Shown here piece by piece: positions 40,295 through 49,731 of a stretch of DNA of 64,000 nt. A program made the translations under genes and the position numbers. Source of the stretch: Gammaproteobacteria bacterium Ga0077554 (GTDB lineage: Bacteria; Pseudomonadota; Gammaproteobacteria; Ga0077554; Ga007554); contig LNFF01000044.1 of NCBI GenBank assembly GCA_001464585.1, forward strand, positions 1-64,000, written 5' to 3'. Below the pieces are notes generated by a model. It saw only the letters and a list, made by a program, of their open reading frames with translations. It was not told where the DNA came from and made no database searches. How positions within the stretch are numbered: the first letter of the stretch is position 1; each line of letters opens with the position of its first letter.

Positions 40295-42505
40295 TTACAC
40301 CATTTCGGTAGGATCCACATCCAGCGCCCACCGTACCTTGCGTTGCCCCGGTATTTTTTTCAGGCCAGGGAGCCAGGCATCGAGAAGTTGATGTAAATCG
40401 CTGCGGCGTGTGGCTTGTATGAGCAAGTGCGCGCGATAATGTCCGGCGCGTTTTTCCATCGGTGCTGGCACCGGCCCCAATAATTCTACGCCTGCCATGT
40501 TGAGCACTTGTGCAGCTTCACGCGCCTGGTTGAGAAATTGTTGCGGGTAATCTCGGTGACTGGCCTCGGCGCGCAACAGCGCCAGGGTGCTGTAAGGAGG
40601 CAGCCCCACGTCACGACGTTCTTCCAGCGCCGCTTCTGCAAAGCGGTGGTATCCCTGTGTCAGTAAAAGTTGTAACAAAGGATGGTCAGGGTGGTGGGTT
40701 TGCAGGACTACTTGCCCGGTTTTTTCTGCGCGCCCGGCGCGCCCCGCCACTTGCAGGATTAATTGCGCCATGCGCTCGCTGGCACGGAAATCGGCGCTGA
40801 ACAGACCCTGGTCAGTGTCAAGAATACCGACCAGCGTGACATCAGGAAAGTGGTGCCCTTTAGCGAGCATTTGAGTGCCGAGCAAAATCTGGCTCGCACC
40901 GCTATGCACGCCTTCCAGCAAGGTCTTCAATGTGCCTTTGCGGCGCGTGCTGTCGCGGTCAATACGTGTAATCAGCGTTTCAGGAAATTTGTTTTTCAGC
41001 GCGTGTTCAATACGTTCGGTGCCGTACCCCAACGCACGCAGATCAGTGCTCTTGCAGGCGGGGCAATGTTTATCGAGCGGACGCTGTGTGCCACAGTGAT
41101 GGCATTGCAACAGGCGCGATCCTTGATGCAGTGTCAGGTGCGCATCGCAACGTCGGCATTCAGCCACCCAACCGCAGTCATGGCACAGCAACGTCGGCGC
41201 ATAACCACGTCGATTGAGAAACAACAGGACTTGATTATCCTGTGCCAGATGCCGCGCTATGAGTGTGAGCAAAGGTTGCGAGAGATTATCATCCATCGGT
41301 TGATGACGCACATCCAGCGTCTCAATCGAAGGATGCAGGGCGCTACCGGCACGCTCGGGAAGTTTCAATGAATGATAACGGCCACTGTTTACATTATGCA
41401 GGCTTTCGAGAGAAGGTGTTGCCGAGCCTAATATCACCGGTATATTGGCTTGATGCGCACGCATCACCGCCACATCGCGTGCCGAATAGCGGAACCCATC
41501 TTGCTGTTTGAATGATGTATCGTGTTCTTCATCAATAATGATCACGCCAGGATTTTTCAGGGGCGTGAACACCGCCGAACGCGTGCCGATGATGATAGAC
41601 GCTTGGCCGCCGCGCGCTATCACCCAGGCGGACAGCCGCTCCCGGTCCGACATCCCCGAATGCAGCACCGCCAGCGGCAGGTTAAAACGGCGCTGAAAGC
41701 GTTCGATGAGCTGCGGTGTAAGACCAATTTCTGGCACCAATACCAAGGCCTGCAAACCACGCGCGAGTGTTTGTTCAATGATCTGTAAATAGACTTCAGT
41801 TTTGCCGCTGCCCGTTACGCCATCCAGCAAAAAAGCCTGAAAATTTCCCAACGCATCGCACGCAGCAGTGACAGCTTCCTGCTGCGGTGGATTAAGCATC
41901 AGGGGTTGTTCGCGTGATTGAGGGATATGTCCCGCATCTCCTGTTTCATCAATTTCCACCCAACCCTTTTTTATGAGCGCGCGCAATGTCTCTTGCCAGT
42001 CTCCAGGGTGTTCCAGAAATTGTGCGCTGCTTAATCCTTCAGGATGAGCGTGCAGCAGGCGCATCAGGGCCGCTTGACGCGGCGCGCGCGTCAAGCTATC
42101 GGGCGCGATGGTTGCGCCTTGGGGGGTGATGCGCCAGCGGCGCAGACTTTTGGTCTCTGGTGCTTTCCCGCTGCGCAGCAATGCAGGCAACATGCTGGCA
42201 AACACCTCGCCCAAGGGGTAGTGATAATAACCACTGGCCCACTGCGCCAGTTGCAGGAGATCGGCAGATAACAGTGGTTGTTCGTCCAGCACTTCCAGCG
42301 CGGTTTTGAGTCGGCCGCTTTCCACGGCGCTGTGTGCAACTACTTCCACTAATATCCCAATGGTTTTGGTTTTACCAAAAGGCACGCGTACACGCATCCC
42401 CGGTGCAAGTGCCGCAGGGTTACATTCGGCAGGAGCCAGATAATCAAACAGGCGATGCAGGGGCGATGGCACGGCAACGCGCAGGAAGAGGGCGGGGATT
42501 GGCAT
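40295..42505 (-). CDS. priA: Primosomal protein N' (PriA helicase)
   Basis: 736 residues. The N-terminal DNA-binding domain (VAVPSPLHRLFDYLAP ... GMRVRVPFGKTKTIGILVE) is followed by helicase motifs: DGVTGSGKTEVYL (Walker A, about residue 230) and IIDEEHDTSFKQQDG (DEEH). The zinc-binding block has CHDCGWVAECRRCDAHLTLH and CHHCGTQ...HCPACKSTDL. It loads the replication machinery at stalled forks. Length is normal and no repeat interrupts it. Confidence 0.95.
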   Translation of the reverse strand: MPIPALFLRVAVPSPLHRLFDYLAPAECNPAALAPGMRVRVPFGKTKTIGILVEVVAHSAVESGRLKTALEVLDEQPLLSADLLQLAQWASGYYHYPLGEVFASMLPALLRSGKAPETKSLRRWRITPQGATIAPDSLTRAPRQAALMRLLHAHPEGLSSAQFLEHPGDWQETLRALIKKGWVEIDETGDAGHIPQSREQPLMLNPPQQEAVTAACDALGNFQAFLLDGVTGSGKTEVYLQIIEQTLARGLQALVLVPEIGLTPQLIERFQRRFNLPLAVLHSGMSDRERLSAWVIARGGQASIIIGTRSAVFTPLKNPGVIIIDEEHDTSFKQQDGFRYSARDVAVMRAHQANIPVILGSATPSLESLHNVNSGRYHSLKLPERAGSALHPSIETLDVRHQPMDDNLSQPLLTLIARHLAQDNQVLLFLNRRGYAPTLLCHDCGWVAECRRCDAHLTLHQGSRLLQCHHCGTQRPLDKHCPACKSTDLRALGYGTERIEHALKNKFPETLITRIDRDSTRRKGTLKTLLEGVHSGASQILLGTQMLAKGHHFPDVTLVGILDTDQGLFSADFRASERMAQLILQVAGRAGRAEKTGQVVLQTHHPDHPLLQLLLTQGYHRFAEAALEERRDVGLPPYSTLALLRAEASHRDYPQQFLNQAREAAQVLNMAGVELLGPVPAPMEKRAGHYRAHLLIQATRRSDLHQLLDAWLPGLKKIPGQRKVRWALDVDPTEMV

Positions 42506-42539
42506 GGTCTAAATTAATGCCTGGTTTGACCCGCGTATT

Positions 42540-42695
42540 TTTTAATCTCTTCGGGTCTAGGCTCCTCGCTACGCTCTCCCCGCAGCTTGCTGCGTTTACT
42601 GTCATCGCCATTATCATTGCAGGCGAAGTGAGGGATCTTGCAAGATCCCTCACATTCGTTCGAGGCAAGGATTCCTCGCGATGCTCGGAATGACA
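42540..42695. repeat. Repeat C followed by a TGTCAT-type repeat upstream of priA
   Basis: AATCTCTTCGGGTCTAGGC and CTACGCTCTCCCCGCAGCT match the unit at 10738-10800. A TGTCAT-type repeat (42600-42695) follows, with the inner palindrome GGATCTTGCAAGATCC and right end GATGCTCGGAATGACA. Confidence 0.7.
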
Positions 42696-42700
42696 AAGAA

Positions 42701-42726
42701 CAACTCCGCCCCTTGGGGCGGAGTTG
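42701..42726. terminator. Perfect 12-bp hairpin between repeats and the HDOD gene
   Basis: CAACTCCGCCCC pairs with GGGGCGGAGTTG through a TT loop. It resembles a terminator hairpin but has only a short T-run (TTTA) after it on the plus strand. Beyond it, to 42871, the DNA is AT-rich with no gene. Confidence 0.55.
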
Positions 42727-42871
42727 TTTAATTAAGCAGGCATGGTTTTTGCTCATACTGATTACCCACTTGTCAATGATAAAAAAATGACGCCAGCATC
42801 ATCGGCGCGCATCATTTAATAGAAAACAAAGCATTGATTATTTTAATTATATATAGCAACAGGACGCTTTT

Positions 42872-43732
42872 ATGTTAAACCCAAATGATATAGTAAAAGG
42901 CGTGTCTACGCTGGTGTCACTGCCCGAAATATGCGTTCGCGTCAATGAAATGGCTGAGAATCCGCGTTATTCTGCGATGGATATCGGCAAGATTATTAGT
43001 CATGATACGGGTTTGGCGGCTCGTTTGCTGAAAATCGTTAACAGTGCATTTTATAATAATGTGTCGCGCATTGACACCATCTCACGCGCTATTACTGTGG
43101 TTGGCGTGCGTGATTTGCGCGATCTGGTGTTGGCAACATCGGCGATACGCACCTTCACCAACGTGCCCAGCACCTTGATGGATATGGACAGTTTTTGGCG
43201 CCATAGCATTGCAACGGCGGCGGTTGCGAAGCTTCTTGCGTCCCACTGCCGGATCCTGCATGTGGAACGCCTGTTTGTGGCAGGATTGCTACACGATGTG
43301 GGTCAGTTGGTGTTATGTATAAAAATTCCGGAATTAATGCGCGTGGCATTGTTTCGGGCGCGCGATGCGAGCCTGTCCCCGTATCATGCCGAACATGAAG
43401 TATTTGGTTTTGACCATGGTAAAGTAGGTTGCGAATTAATGCGTTTATGGCGGTTGCCAGACAGCATGCAGGAGATAGCGGAGTTTCATCATACGCCGGG
43501 CGCCGCGCAAAATTTTTCTCTCGAAACAGCGATTGTCCACCTGGCGGGTATTATCGCCAATCAAGTCGAGCCGGATGGTTCGCGCAAAAAACTGTTCGAG
43601 AGTATTGATCCGGTGGCGTGGGAAATTACCGGTCTGACTGAAGAAATAATCCCAGAGATTCTGCCGGAAGCACGTTCCAAATTCGTTGACGCACAGTTGA
43701 TGTTACTGCCGGGTATGCGCATCGCGCATTAG
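42872..43732 (+). CDS. HDOD-domain signal protein
   Basis: 286 residues of the HDOD family (HD-related output domain). LVSLPEICVRVNEMAENPRYSAMDIGKIISHDTGLAARLLKIVNSAFYN is the typical start, and HSIATAAVAKLLAS, FVAGLLHDVGQLVL and DHGKVGCELMRLW recall the HD-domain arrangement, with HD retained at LLHDVG. Many HDOD proteins regulate motility, biofilm or stress response, though their biochemical action is often unknown. It stands alone, with no receiver or GGDEF domain attached. Confidence 0.87.
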   Translation: MLNPNDIVKGVSTLVSLPEICVRVNEMAENPRYSAMDIGKIISHDTGLAARLLKIVNSAFYNNVSRIDTISRAITVVGVRDLRDLVLATSAIRTFTNVPSTLMDMDSFWRHSIATAAVAKLLASHCRILHVERLFVAGLLHDVGQLVLCIKIPELMRVALFRARDASLSPYHAEHEVFGFDHGKVGCELMRLWRLPDSMQEIAEFHHTPGAAQNFSLETAIVHLAGIIANQVEPDGSRKKLFESIDPVAWEITGLTEEIIPEILPEARSKFVDAQLMLLPGMRIAH

Positions 43733-43852
43733 CGCGTGATGTAAAGGCGCATTAATGCGTCGCCGCGCGCAAACACCTTATAGGGTTGCATGGAACTCCA
43801 CATCCCCACCGTGCAGATGCCGCGCGCGGCGGCGAAAATCCCAAAGAATGGT

Positions 43853-44194
43853 TTATTTTACCGTTGCTTCACAATGCCATTTGCCTTCTTCCTTGACGCC
43901 ACCAATCGCCGTTGCCATTTGCGCTGGGGTAACTTTGCCGTCTTCATATTTTACGATTACAAATTTGCGTCGTTCTACCGCATCTACAGATTTTACGCCA
44001 GGCAGTTTCTTCAGTGCAGCAGTGATATCTTCAGGATAAAATTCGCAGAACTTTCCTCCCAGATTGAGCGTTACCTCCTTGTCACCTGCCGCCAGGGCCG
44101 TTGAGCTTGTAACGGCGATCAGGACGATGATGATAGTAACAGCGGCCAGGACAGTGAGAACGGGGATCACAAATAATTTTGTTACATTGTTCAT
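43853..44194 (-). CDS. Exported heavy-metal-associated-like (HMA-fold) protein with a single metal-site cysteine
   Basis: 113 residues. One N-terminal helix (VIPVLTVLAAVTIIIVLIAV) anchors or exports the protein. The rest has the beta-alpha-beta-beta-alpha-beta pattern of HMA/MerP domains (KEVTLNLGGKFCEFYPEDITAALKKLPGVKSVDAVERRKFVIVKYEDGKVTPAQMATAI). The usual CxxC metal site is replaced by a single Cys in KFCEFYPED, with another Cys at the end (KWHCEATVK). Metal binding would thus differ from copper chaperones. Role unknown. Confidence 0.72.
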   Translation of the reverse strand: MNNVTKLFVIPVLTVLAAVTIIIVLIAVTSSTALAAGDKEVTLNLGGKFCEFYPEDITAALKKLPGVKSVDAVERRKFVIVKYEDGKVTPAQMATAIGGVKEEGKWHCEATVK

Positions 44195-44283
44195 TGCGTG
44201 CCTCCTTTGGTACGTGTTTGCCGACAGCCATAGTGATTGTTCAAGCTACGGCTTTATATCAATACTCCTAAAGGGATGCAGAG

Positions 44284-45934
44284 TCAATAATCGACTTTTG
44301 GCGCATCATCGTTTAATGGCCGAATTCCGGCCACATTGAGCGCGCCTGCCAAATCGGCATGAATGTTTTCCACGCCTAATTGACTGGCAATACCTGCCTG
44401 AGCCAATTTTCTGGCCACCAGCGGGTTCGCCTCGCAAATCATGATCCGTGTATGGCGCTTTTGCAGGCGCATAATCATTTCTTCCAAGGCATTCATTGCG
44501 GTGGCGTCAATGAACGGCACCCGCCCCAGGCGGATGATGAGCACGCGTACATCTTCATGCAGTGCCGCCAAGGTGCGCTCAAAGGTTTCTGCCGCGCCAA
44601 AGAAAAAAGGGCCATCAATAGAATAGATTTTCACATCTTTTGGTAATTGGGCCTGATCGTAAGCGGGCAGCGCAACGCCTATCTCTTCATCGCTCATGCC
44701 CACTATTTGCACTGATTCCGACATTTTCTTCATAAACAGCAGCGCGGCAAGTATCACGCCGATGTTCACGGCAATGACTAAATCGGCGAACACCGTAAGA
44801 GAGAAAGTGATGAGCAGTACAACCACGTCATTACGGGGCGCGCCGCGTATCAGTTGAATAAAGTGTTTGGCTTCGCTCATATTGTAGGCTACCACAAACA
44901 AAATGGCCGCCAGTACAGCCAGTGGGATATGCACAGCATACGGCGCCAGCAATAACAGGATCAGCAATAACGTGACCGCATGGGTGATGCCCGCCAGTGG
45001 GCTGTTACCACCATTTTTGATGTTGGTGGAGGTGCGCGCAATCGCGCCAGTCGCGGCAAAACCCGATATTCGCTACGCCCTGACCAATCAATTCCTGATT
45101 GGAATTATGTTTGGTGCCCGTCATGCCATCCGCCACCACCGCAGACAGCAGCGACTCTATTGCACCCAGCATGGCAATGGTCAGCGCTGGCCCCAGCAGC
45201 TCCAGGATGCGTGCGAAGCTTACCTCTGGCACGGTGAACTGCGGTAACCCCTGCGGAATACCACCAAAAGCACTGCCAATGGTTGCGATGTCTTCAAATT
45301 GAAAAATTGCTTGTGCTGCGGTGATCGCCACCATCGCAACTAAAGGTCCGGGGACGCGTTTGGTAATGCGCGGTGTGAGAATGATTAAAAGCAGCCCGGT
45401 GAGTGCAAGACCGGTAGTGGCGATATGTAAATGCGGCAAGGCTTGCAGTAAATGCCAGACTTTTTCGTGGAAATGATCGCCTGGTGTTGGATGCAAACCG
45501 AAAAAATCCCGCCACTGCCCCACCCAGATAATCACCGCGATACCGGCGGTAAATCCCACGATCACAGGATTGGGGATGTACTTGATAATGCCACCGAGTT
45601 TGGCAAGACCCATGATCACCAGAATAATGCCCGCCATACAGGTGGCGATTTGCAGGCCGTCTATACCGTATTTTTGGCTGATGCCGAACAGAATGACGAT
45701 AAAAGCCCCGGTAGGCCCGCCAATTTGCACGCGACTACCGCCCAATATTGAAATGAGCAGGCCGGCGATAATGGCGGTGTAGATGCCCTGTTCGGGCTTG
45801 GCGCCCGAGGCGATGGCAAACGCCATGGCCAGCGGCAGCGCCACGACGCCTACGACCAGGCCAGACAACAGGTTGGGCAAGATATGTTGGCGTTGAAATA
45901 AACCGGCGCGGTGGGCTTCAATAAAGGCGATCAT
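44284..45934 (-). pseudogene. SulP-family anion transporter, frameshifted by a small deletion
   Basis: Two frames together encode a SulP transporter with a C-terminal STAS domain. The first (45934-45005) covers the N-terminal helices (LLSGLVVGVVALPLAMAFAIASG) to GQGVANI. The second (to 44284) continues from NSPLAGITHAVTLLLILLLL to the STAS domain (PFIDATAMNALEEMI). SulP proteins here read GVANIaSPLFGGfAATGAIART; in this gene about 17 bases for ASPLFG are missing near 45066, which shifts the frame. The downstream frame still reads GFAATGAIARTSTNIKNGG. It is therefore a recent break of a sulfate or bicarbonate transporter; an assembly error is less likely with a 17-base loss. Confidence 0.85.
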
Positions 45935-46022
45935 AAGTTCTCATATTAACCTGAATTCCCACGATTAAGCCATTTTGGTATACTATTTAATTCTCTATAT
46001 TAATATTTTTCAGTCACGGCCA

Positions 46023-46352
46023 ATGCAAGATCCCAGCCAAAACAAAGTATGTGCGTATGTAGAAGTCTACGCCACGTCGATTTGCCCCTATTGTATGCGT
46101 GCCAAGTCGCTGCTGAAGCATAAAGGTGCAACCTATGCGGAATATAACGTCGGTTTTGATTGGACTGCCCGTGAACGCATGGTCGAGCGCGCTGATGGGC
46201 AGCGCAGTGTGCCGCAGATTTTTATCAACGATCGGCATATCGGTGGTTTTGATGATCTCAATGAATTAAACCGGCGCGGTGAACTTGATGCGTTGCTGGC
46301 CGAGCCGCCCCCTGCATCGTCCGGATCATCTTCCGGCAAGGCAACCCCATGA
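46023..46352 (+). CDS. grxC: Glutaredoxin (GrxC-like)
   Basis: 109 residues from the ATG at 46023. The active site is [20 protein letters not shown] (CPYC at about residues 21-24). [19 protein letters not shown] is the glutathione-binding cis-Pro region. It reduces protein disulfides with glutathione. A flexible Ser/Pro tail extends past the normal end ([15 protein letters not shown]). It overlaps purT by four bases. Confidence 0.93.
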   Translation: MQDPSQNKVCAYVEVYATSICPYCMRAKSLLKHKGATYAEYNVGFDWTARERMVERADGQRSVPQIFINDRHIGGFDDLNELNRRGELDALLAEPPPASSGSSSGKATP

Positions 46353-47548
46353 GAATAGGCACTCCGTTAAGCCCCAGCGCCACGCGCGTGATGTTGCTGG
46401 GCAGTGGTGAGCTGGGCAGGGAAGTGATCATTGCCTTGCAGCGCCTGGGCGTAGAAGTGATCGCGGTGGATCGCTACCCCAACGCCCCCGGACATCAGGT
46501 CGCGCATCGCGCGCATGTCATTAACATGGCCGACGGCGCGGCATTGCTTGCCCTGGTGCAGCAGGAGCGGCCGCACATTATCGTGCCGGAAATCGAAGCG
46601 ATTGCCACCGATATGTTGTTGCGCATCGAGCAGGAAGGCCTGGCCGAAGTCATCCCCACTGCGCGGGCCGCGCAACTCACCATGAACCGCGAAGGTATCC
46701 GGCGCCTTGCCGCCGAAACCCTGGAATTACCGACCTCGCGTTATGCCTTTGCCGACAATCTCAATGTGCTGAAGATGGCCATTGATGGAGGCATCGGCTA
46801 TCCCTGCATCATCAAGCCCGTGATGTCGTCATCGGGCAAAGGCCAGTCCACCGTACACGAACCGGAAGATGTGGAAAAAGCCTGGGATTACGCCATGAGC
46901 GGCGGGCGTGTGCAGCATGGCCGTGTGATTGTTGAAGAGATGATCCAGTTTGATTTTGAGATCACCCTGCTCACTGTGCGTGCGCGGGGCGAGGCGGGCA
47001 ATATTGAAACGAGTTTTTGCGAACCCATCGGCCATGTGCAGGTGAAAGGTGATTATGTCGAAAGCTGGCAGCCGCAAGTAATGAGCGCGTCGGCGTTGAA
47101 GCGTGCCCAACAGATTGCCAAAGCGGTGACGGATAATCTCGGTGGACGTGGTATATTTGGCGTCGAATTATTTGTCAAAGGCGACCACGTGTGGTTCAGC
47201 GAAATCAGCCCACGTCCTCATGACACTGGCATGGTGACGATGATCAGCCAGGTGCAAAACGAATTTGAACTACATGCCCGTGCGATTTTGGGCTTGCCGG
47301 TAACTGTGCAGATGCACGCGCCAGGCGCCAGCGCAGTGATTTACGGCGAACTTGAGGCGGCGGGCATCGCCTTTGAAGGCGTGGATGAAGCCCTGCGCGT
47401 GCCGCAGACCGATCTGCGCCTGTTCGGCAAGCCCGAATCGTTTGCGCGACGGCGTATGGGCGTAGCGCTGGCTAATGGAGTAACCACCGACGAAGCGCGC
47501 AGCCGCGCCAAACTCGCCGCTAGCAAAGTGCGGCCTGTGCCGGGTTAG
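46349..47548 (+). CDS. purT: Formate-dependent phosphoribosylglycinamide formyltransferase (PurT)
   Basis: 399 residues, ATP-grasp family. The N-terminal pre-ATP-grasp fold ([31 protein letters not shown]) is followed by the ATP-grasp domain ([72 protein letters not shown]). It forms formyl-GAR from GAR, formate and ATP in purine synthesis. Length matches E. coli PurT (392). Confidence 0.95.
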   Translation: MRIGTPLSPSATRVMLLGSGELGREVIIALQRLGVEVIAVDRYPNAPGHQVAHRAHVINMADGAALLALVQQERPHIIVPEIEAIATDMLLRIEQEGLAEVIPTARAAQLTMNREGIRRLAAETLELPTSRYAFADNLNVLKMAIDGGIGYPCIIKPVMSSSGKGQSTVHEPEDVEKAWDYAMSGGRVQHGRVIVEEMIQFDFEITLLTVRARGEAGNIETSFCEPIGHVQVKGDYVESWQPQVMSASALKRAQQIAKAVTDNLGGRGIFGVELFVKGDHVWFSEISPRPHDTGMVTMISQVQNEFELHARAILGLPVTVQMHAPGASAVIYGELEAAGIAFEGVDEALRVPQTDLRLFGKPESFARRRMGVALANGVTTDEARSRAKLAASKVRPVPG

Positions 47549-47602
47549 GAATATAGGGGTTGTAATCGTGTTGTTTGGAACTTTAACTGAAAAGGAATCA
47601 TC

Positions 47603-48028
47603 ATGAACGCACTATCAAAATCACTTGTTGCCGTAATGTTTGTCGTATTGCCGCTCGCGGCCAATGCCGCAGACAGAAGCCCTTCTCCGGATGGTGCCGA
47701 GGTGTTTATTATCGCGCCCAAAGACGGTGAAGAACTCACTAATCCGGTAGTCGTGAAGTTTGGTATCAAGGGCATGGATGTGGCAAAAGCCGGTGCGCAA
47801 ATACCCAATACGGGCCATCATCACTTATTGATTGATGCCGAGCTGCCCGCGCTGGATCAACCGATCGCCAAAGATGCCAATCACATGCACTTTGGCGGCG
47901 GACAGACCGAAGCTACCCTCACACTTACACCGGGCAAACACACTCTGCAATTACTGTTGGGTGATGGCAACCATGTTCCGCATCATCCGGCGGTGGTTTC
48001 AAAGGTGATTACCATTACCGTTAAATAA
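47603..48028 (+). CDS. Exported DUF4399 protein
   Basis: 141 residues. Signal peptide ALSKSLVAVMFVVLPLAANAAD, then EVFIIAPKDGEELTNPVVVKFGIKGMDVAKAG, the DUF4399 hallmark, with NTGHHHLLIDAELP, DANHMHFGGGQTEA and DGNHVPHHPAVVSK. The many histidines look like a metal site. The domain is found in periplasmic proteins of unknown role. It lies alone between purT and proB. Confidence 0.85.
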   Translation: MNALSKSLVAVMFVVLPLAANAADRSPSPDGAEVFIIAPKDGEELTNPVVVKFGIKGMDVAKAGAQIPNTGHHHLLIDAELPALDQPIAKDANHMHFGGGQTEATLTLTPGKHTLQLLLGDGNHVPHHPAVVSKVITITVK

Positions 48029-48048
48029 CTCCGCCGGTGGTTTCTTTC

Positions 48049-48124
48049 TGTCATTTCGACCGCAGGCGACCGCCATGGATGGCGGAAGGTAGAGCAACGC
48101 AGGAGCAGTTGCCGGGAGAAATCT
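48049..48124. repeat. TGTCATTTCGA repeat interrupted by repeat B
   Basis: TGTCATTTCGACCGCAGG is followed by 48 bases of repeat B (48067-48114) in reverse orientation to the hemS copy, then by GGAGAAATCT. Removing the 48 bases gives CGCAGGGAGAAATCT as in the copy at 1359. Repeat B here has the complete palindrome CCGCCATGGATGGCGG and a hairpin with arms GCAAC/GTTGC. This proves B can insert in other repeats. Confidence 0.85.
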
Positions 48125-48145
48125 AGCCGTTCTCAGGTTGAATTG

Positions 48146-49273
48146 ATGCCCATGAATAATCAACAACACACCGCCAAGCGCTGGGTCATCAAAGTGGGCA
48201 GCTCGCTGCTCACCAATAATGGCCGTGGTCTTGATGAAACCCTGATTGGCGCGTGGGCGGCACAAATCGCCGCGTTGCGTCAATCCGGTATCGAAGTTGT
48301 GCTAGTGTCTTCCGGCGCCGTCGCTGAAGGCATGAAACGCCTCGGCTGGGAACGCCGTCCGCACGCTTTGCATGAACTACAAGCGGCTGCCGCAGTCGGG
48401 CAGATGGGGTTGGTTCAAACCTATGAAACCTGTTTTCAGAAACACAGCATACGCACCGCGCAAATCCTGCTGACCCACGATGACCTCGCGGATCGGCAGC
48501 GTTATCTCAATGCGCGTAGCACGGTGCGCACCTTGCTGGCGCTGGGCGTCGTGCCGGTGATTAACGAAAACGATACTGTCGCCGTCGAAGAAATCCGCTT
48601 TGGCGACAACGACACGCTGGCGGCGCTGGTCACCAACCTGATCGAGGCCGACTTGCTGGTGTTGCTCACCGACCAGCCCGGCATGTACGACCAGGATCCA
48701 CGCCAGAATCCTGATGCGCATTTGATTCACGAGGCGCAGGCGGGCGACCCGGCATTGGAGCGCATGGCGGGTGCCGGGGGCGTGGGCAGTCTGGGGCGCG
48801 GTGGCATGCTCACCAAAGTGCGCGCCGCTGCCCGTGCAGCGGCGTCCGGCGCCGCCACGTTGATCGCCTATGGCCGTGAAGACTCTATATTGCAACGTAT
48901 TTTAGCCGGTGAGCGCGTAGGTACGACACTGCTGCCGGGTCAGGAAACCATGGCGGCACGCAAGCAATGGCTGGCGGGTCAGTTGCAGGTGCGTGGACGC
49001 TTAACGCTGGACGCCGGCGCCGTGCGCGTACTGCGCGAAGCCGGGCGCAGCCTGTTGCCAGTGGGTGTGATCGCGGTCGAAGGCGAGTTTGGTCGCGGCG
49101 AACTGGTGGCGTGTATCAGCGAAGACGGCAAGGAAATCGCACGCGGACTGGTGAATTACAGCGCCGCCGAGTCGCGTAAAATCATGCGCCAGCCTAGCGA
49201 CAAAATCGAAGAGTTACTGGGCTATGTGGATGAGCCGGAACTGATGCACCGCGATAATCTGGTGTTGAGTTGA
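48146..49273 (+). CDS. proB: Glutamate 5-kinase
   Basis: 375 residues from the ATG at 48146 (a TTG just before and an ATG at 48152 are alternatives; AGG lies about 8 bases ahead). The amino-acid kinase domain has [55 protein letters not shown] and [12 protein letters not shown]-terminal PUA domain follows ([14 protein letters not shown] ... [18 protein letters not shown]). It makes glutamyl-5-phosphate for proline synthesis. Its stop abuts a MITE-like element. Confidence 0.95.
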   Translation: MPMNNQQHTAKRWVIKVGSSLLTNNGRGLDETLIGAWAAQIAALRQSGIEVVLVSSGAVAEGMKRLGWERRPHALHELQAAAAVGQMGLVQTYETCFQKHSIRTAQILLTHDDLADRQRYLNARSTVRTLLALGVVPVINENDTVAVEEIRFGDNDTLAALVTNLIEADLLVLLTDQPGMYDQDPRQNPDAHLIHEAQAGDPALERMAGAGGVGSLGRGGMLTKVRAAARAAASGAATLIAYGREDSILQRILAGERVGTTLLPGQETMAARKQWLAGQLQVRGRLTLDAGAVRVLREAGRSLLPVGVIAVEGEFGRGELVACISEDGKEIARGLVNYSAAESRKIMRQPSDKIEELLGYVDEPELMHRDNLVLS

Positions 49274-49413
49274 GGGCACCTTTATAAATTCGCTGAAGCC
49301 ACGATGGCGGCGTTGGAAATGGGCTCAAAATGCTCATGTACTCCGTGTACGCTCCGCTTTTTCGCCCATTTCCGCCTTGCCCTCGCGTCTTAATCGAATT
49401 TATAGAGGCACCC
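49274..49413. mobile_element. 140-bp MITE-like element between proB and a small gene
   Basis: Terminal inverted repeats GGGCACCTTTATAAATTCG (left) and, read on the other strand, GGGTGCCTCTATAAATTCG (right), two differences in 19. It starts directly after the proB stop codon. The interior has GTACTCCGTGTACG-like dyads and no ORF. The right end supplies GAGG, ten bases before the next gene's start codon. Confidence 0.82.
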
Positions 49414-49418
49414 TTGAT

Positions 49419-49676
49419 ATGAGCCACGAGATCGACGAATATCTTAAAAACTGCCCCGAATTGACCAGGCTATGCAGTCAAAATGGCTGGATCGACAACA
49501 GCAGCTTACGCAGCGAAATTCTTGGCGAAAGCCAGCATGAGACATTGCTTGCGGTCTATTTTGACGAAGTGGTGATGGAAGGTTCTGGTTGTGTCGCGGC
49601 AATCAAGTCCTGCTATGGCCGGGTGCGCGTGCAGACCGACAGTAGCGGCAAGGTGTTGGGCATTCAGATCGACTAA
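49419..49676 (+). CDS. Small conserved protein of unknown function
   Basis: 85 residues from the ATG at 49419, six bases after the mobile element. It reads MSHEIDEYLKNCPELTRLC, then GWIDNSSLRSEILGESQHETLLAVYFDEVVMEGSGCVAAIKSCYGRVRVQTDSSGKVLGIQID. There is no signal peptide. Pseudomonads also have a small gene between proB and rpsT, so a conserved neighbourhood gene is likely. The GAGG ribosome site is part of the MITE end, so its expression may depend on the element. Confidence 0.65.
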   Translation: MSHEIDEYLKNCPELTRLCSQNGWIDNSSLRSEILGESQHETLLAVYFDEVVMEGSGCVAAIKSCYGRVRVQTDSSGKVLGIQID

Positions 49677-49698
49677 TCTGCCAGATTTTGGCTTAAAC

Positions 49699-49724
49699 CA
49701 AGCCACCCGCAACCGGGTGGCTTG
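49699..49724. terminator. Bidirectional terminator between the small gene and rpsT
   Basis: CAAGCCACCCG pairs with CGGGTGGCTTG through CAAC. It is placed between two convergent genes. Confidence 0.78.
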
Positions 49725-49731
49725 CCGGTTT

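Noticed and set aside
48011-48145. Extra gene between the DUF4399 gene and proB
   Set aside because: The gap is filled by the nested repeat; its short frames lack a start site with RBS.
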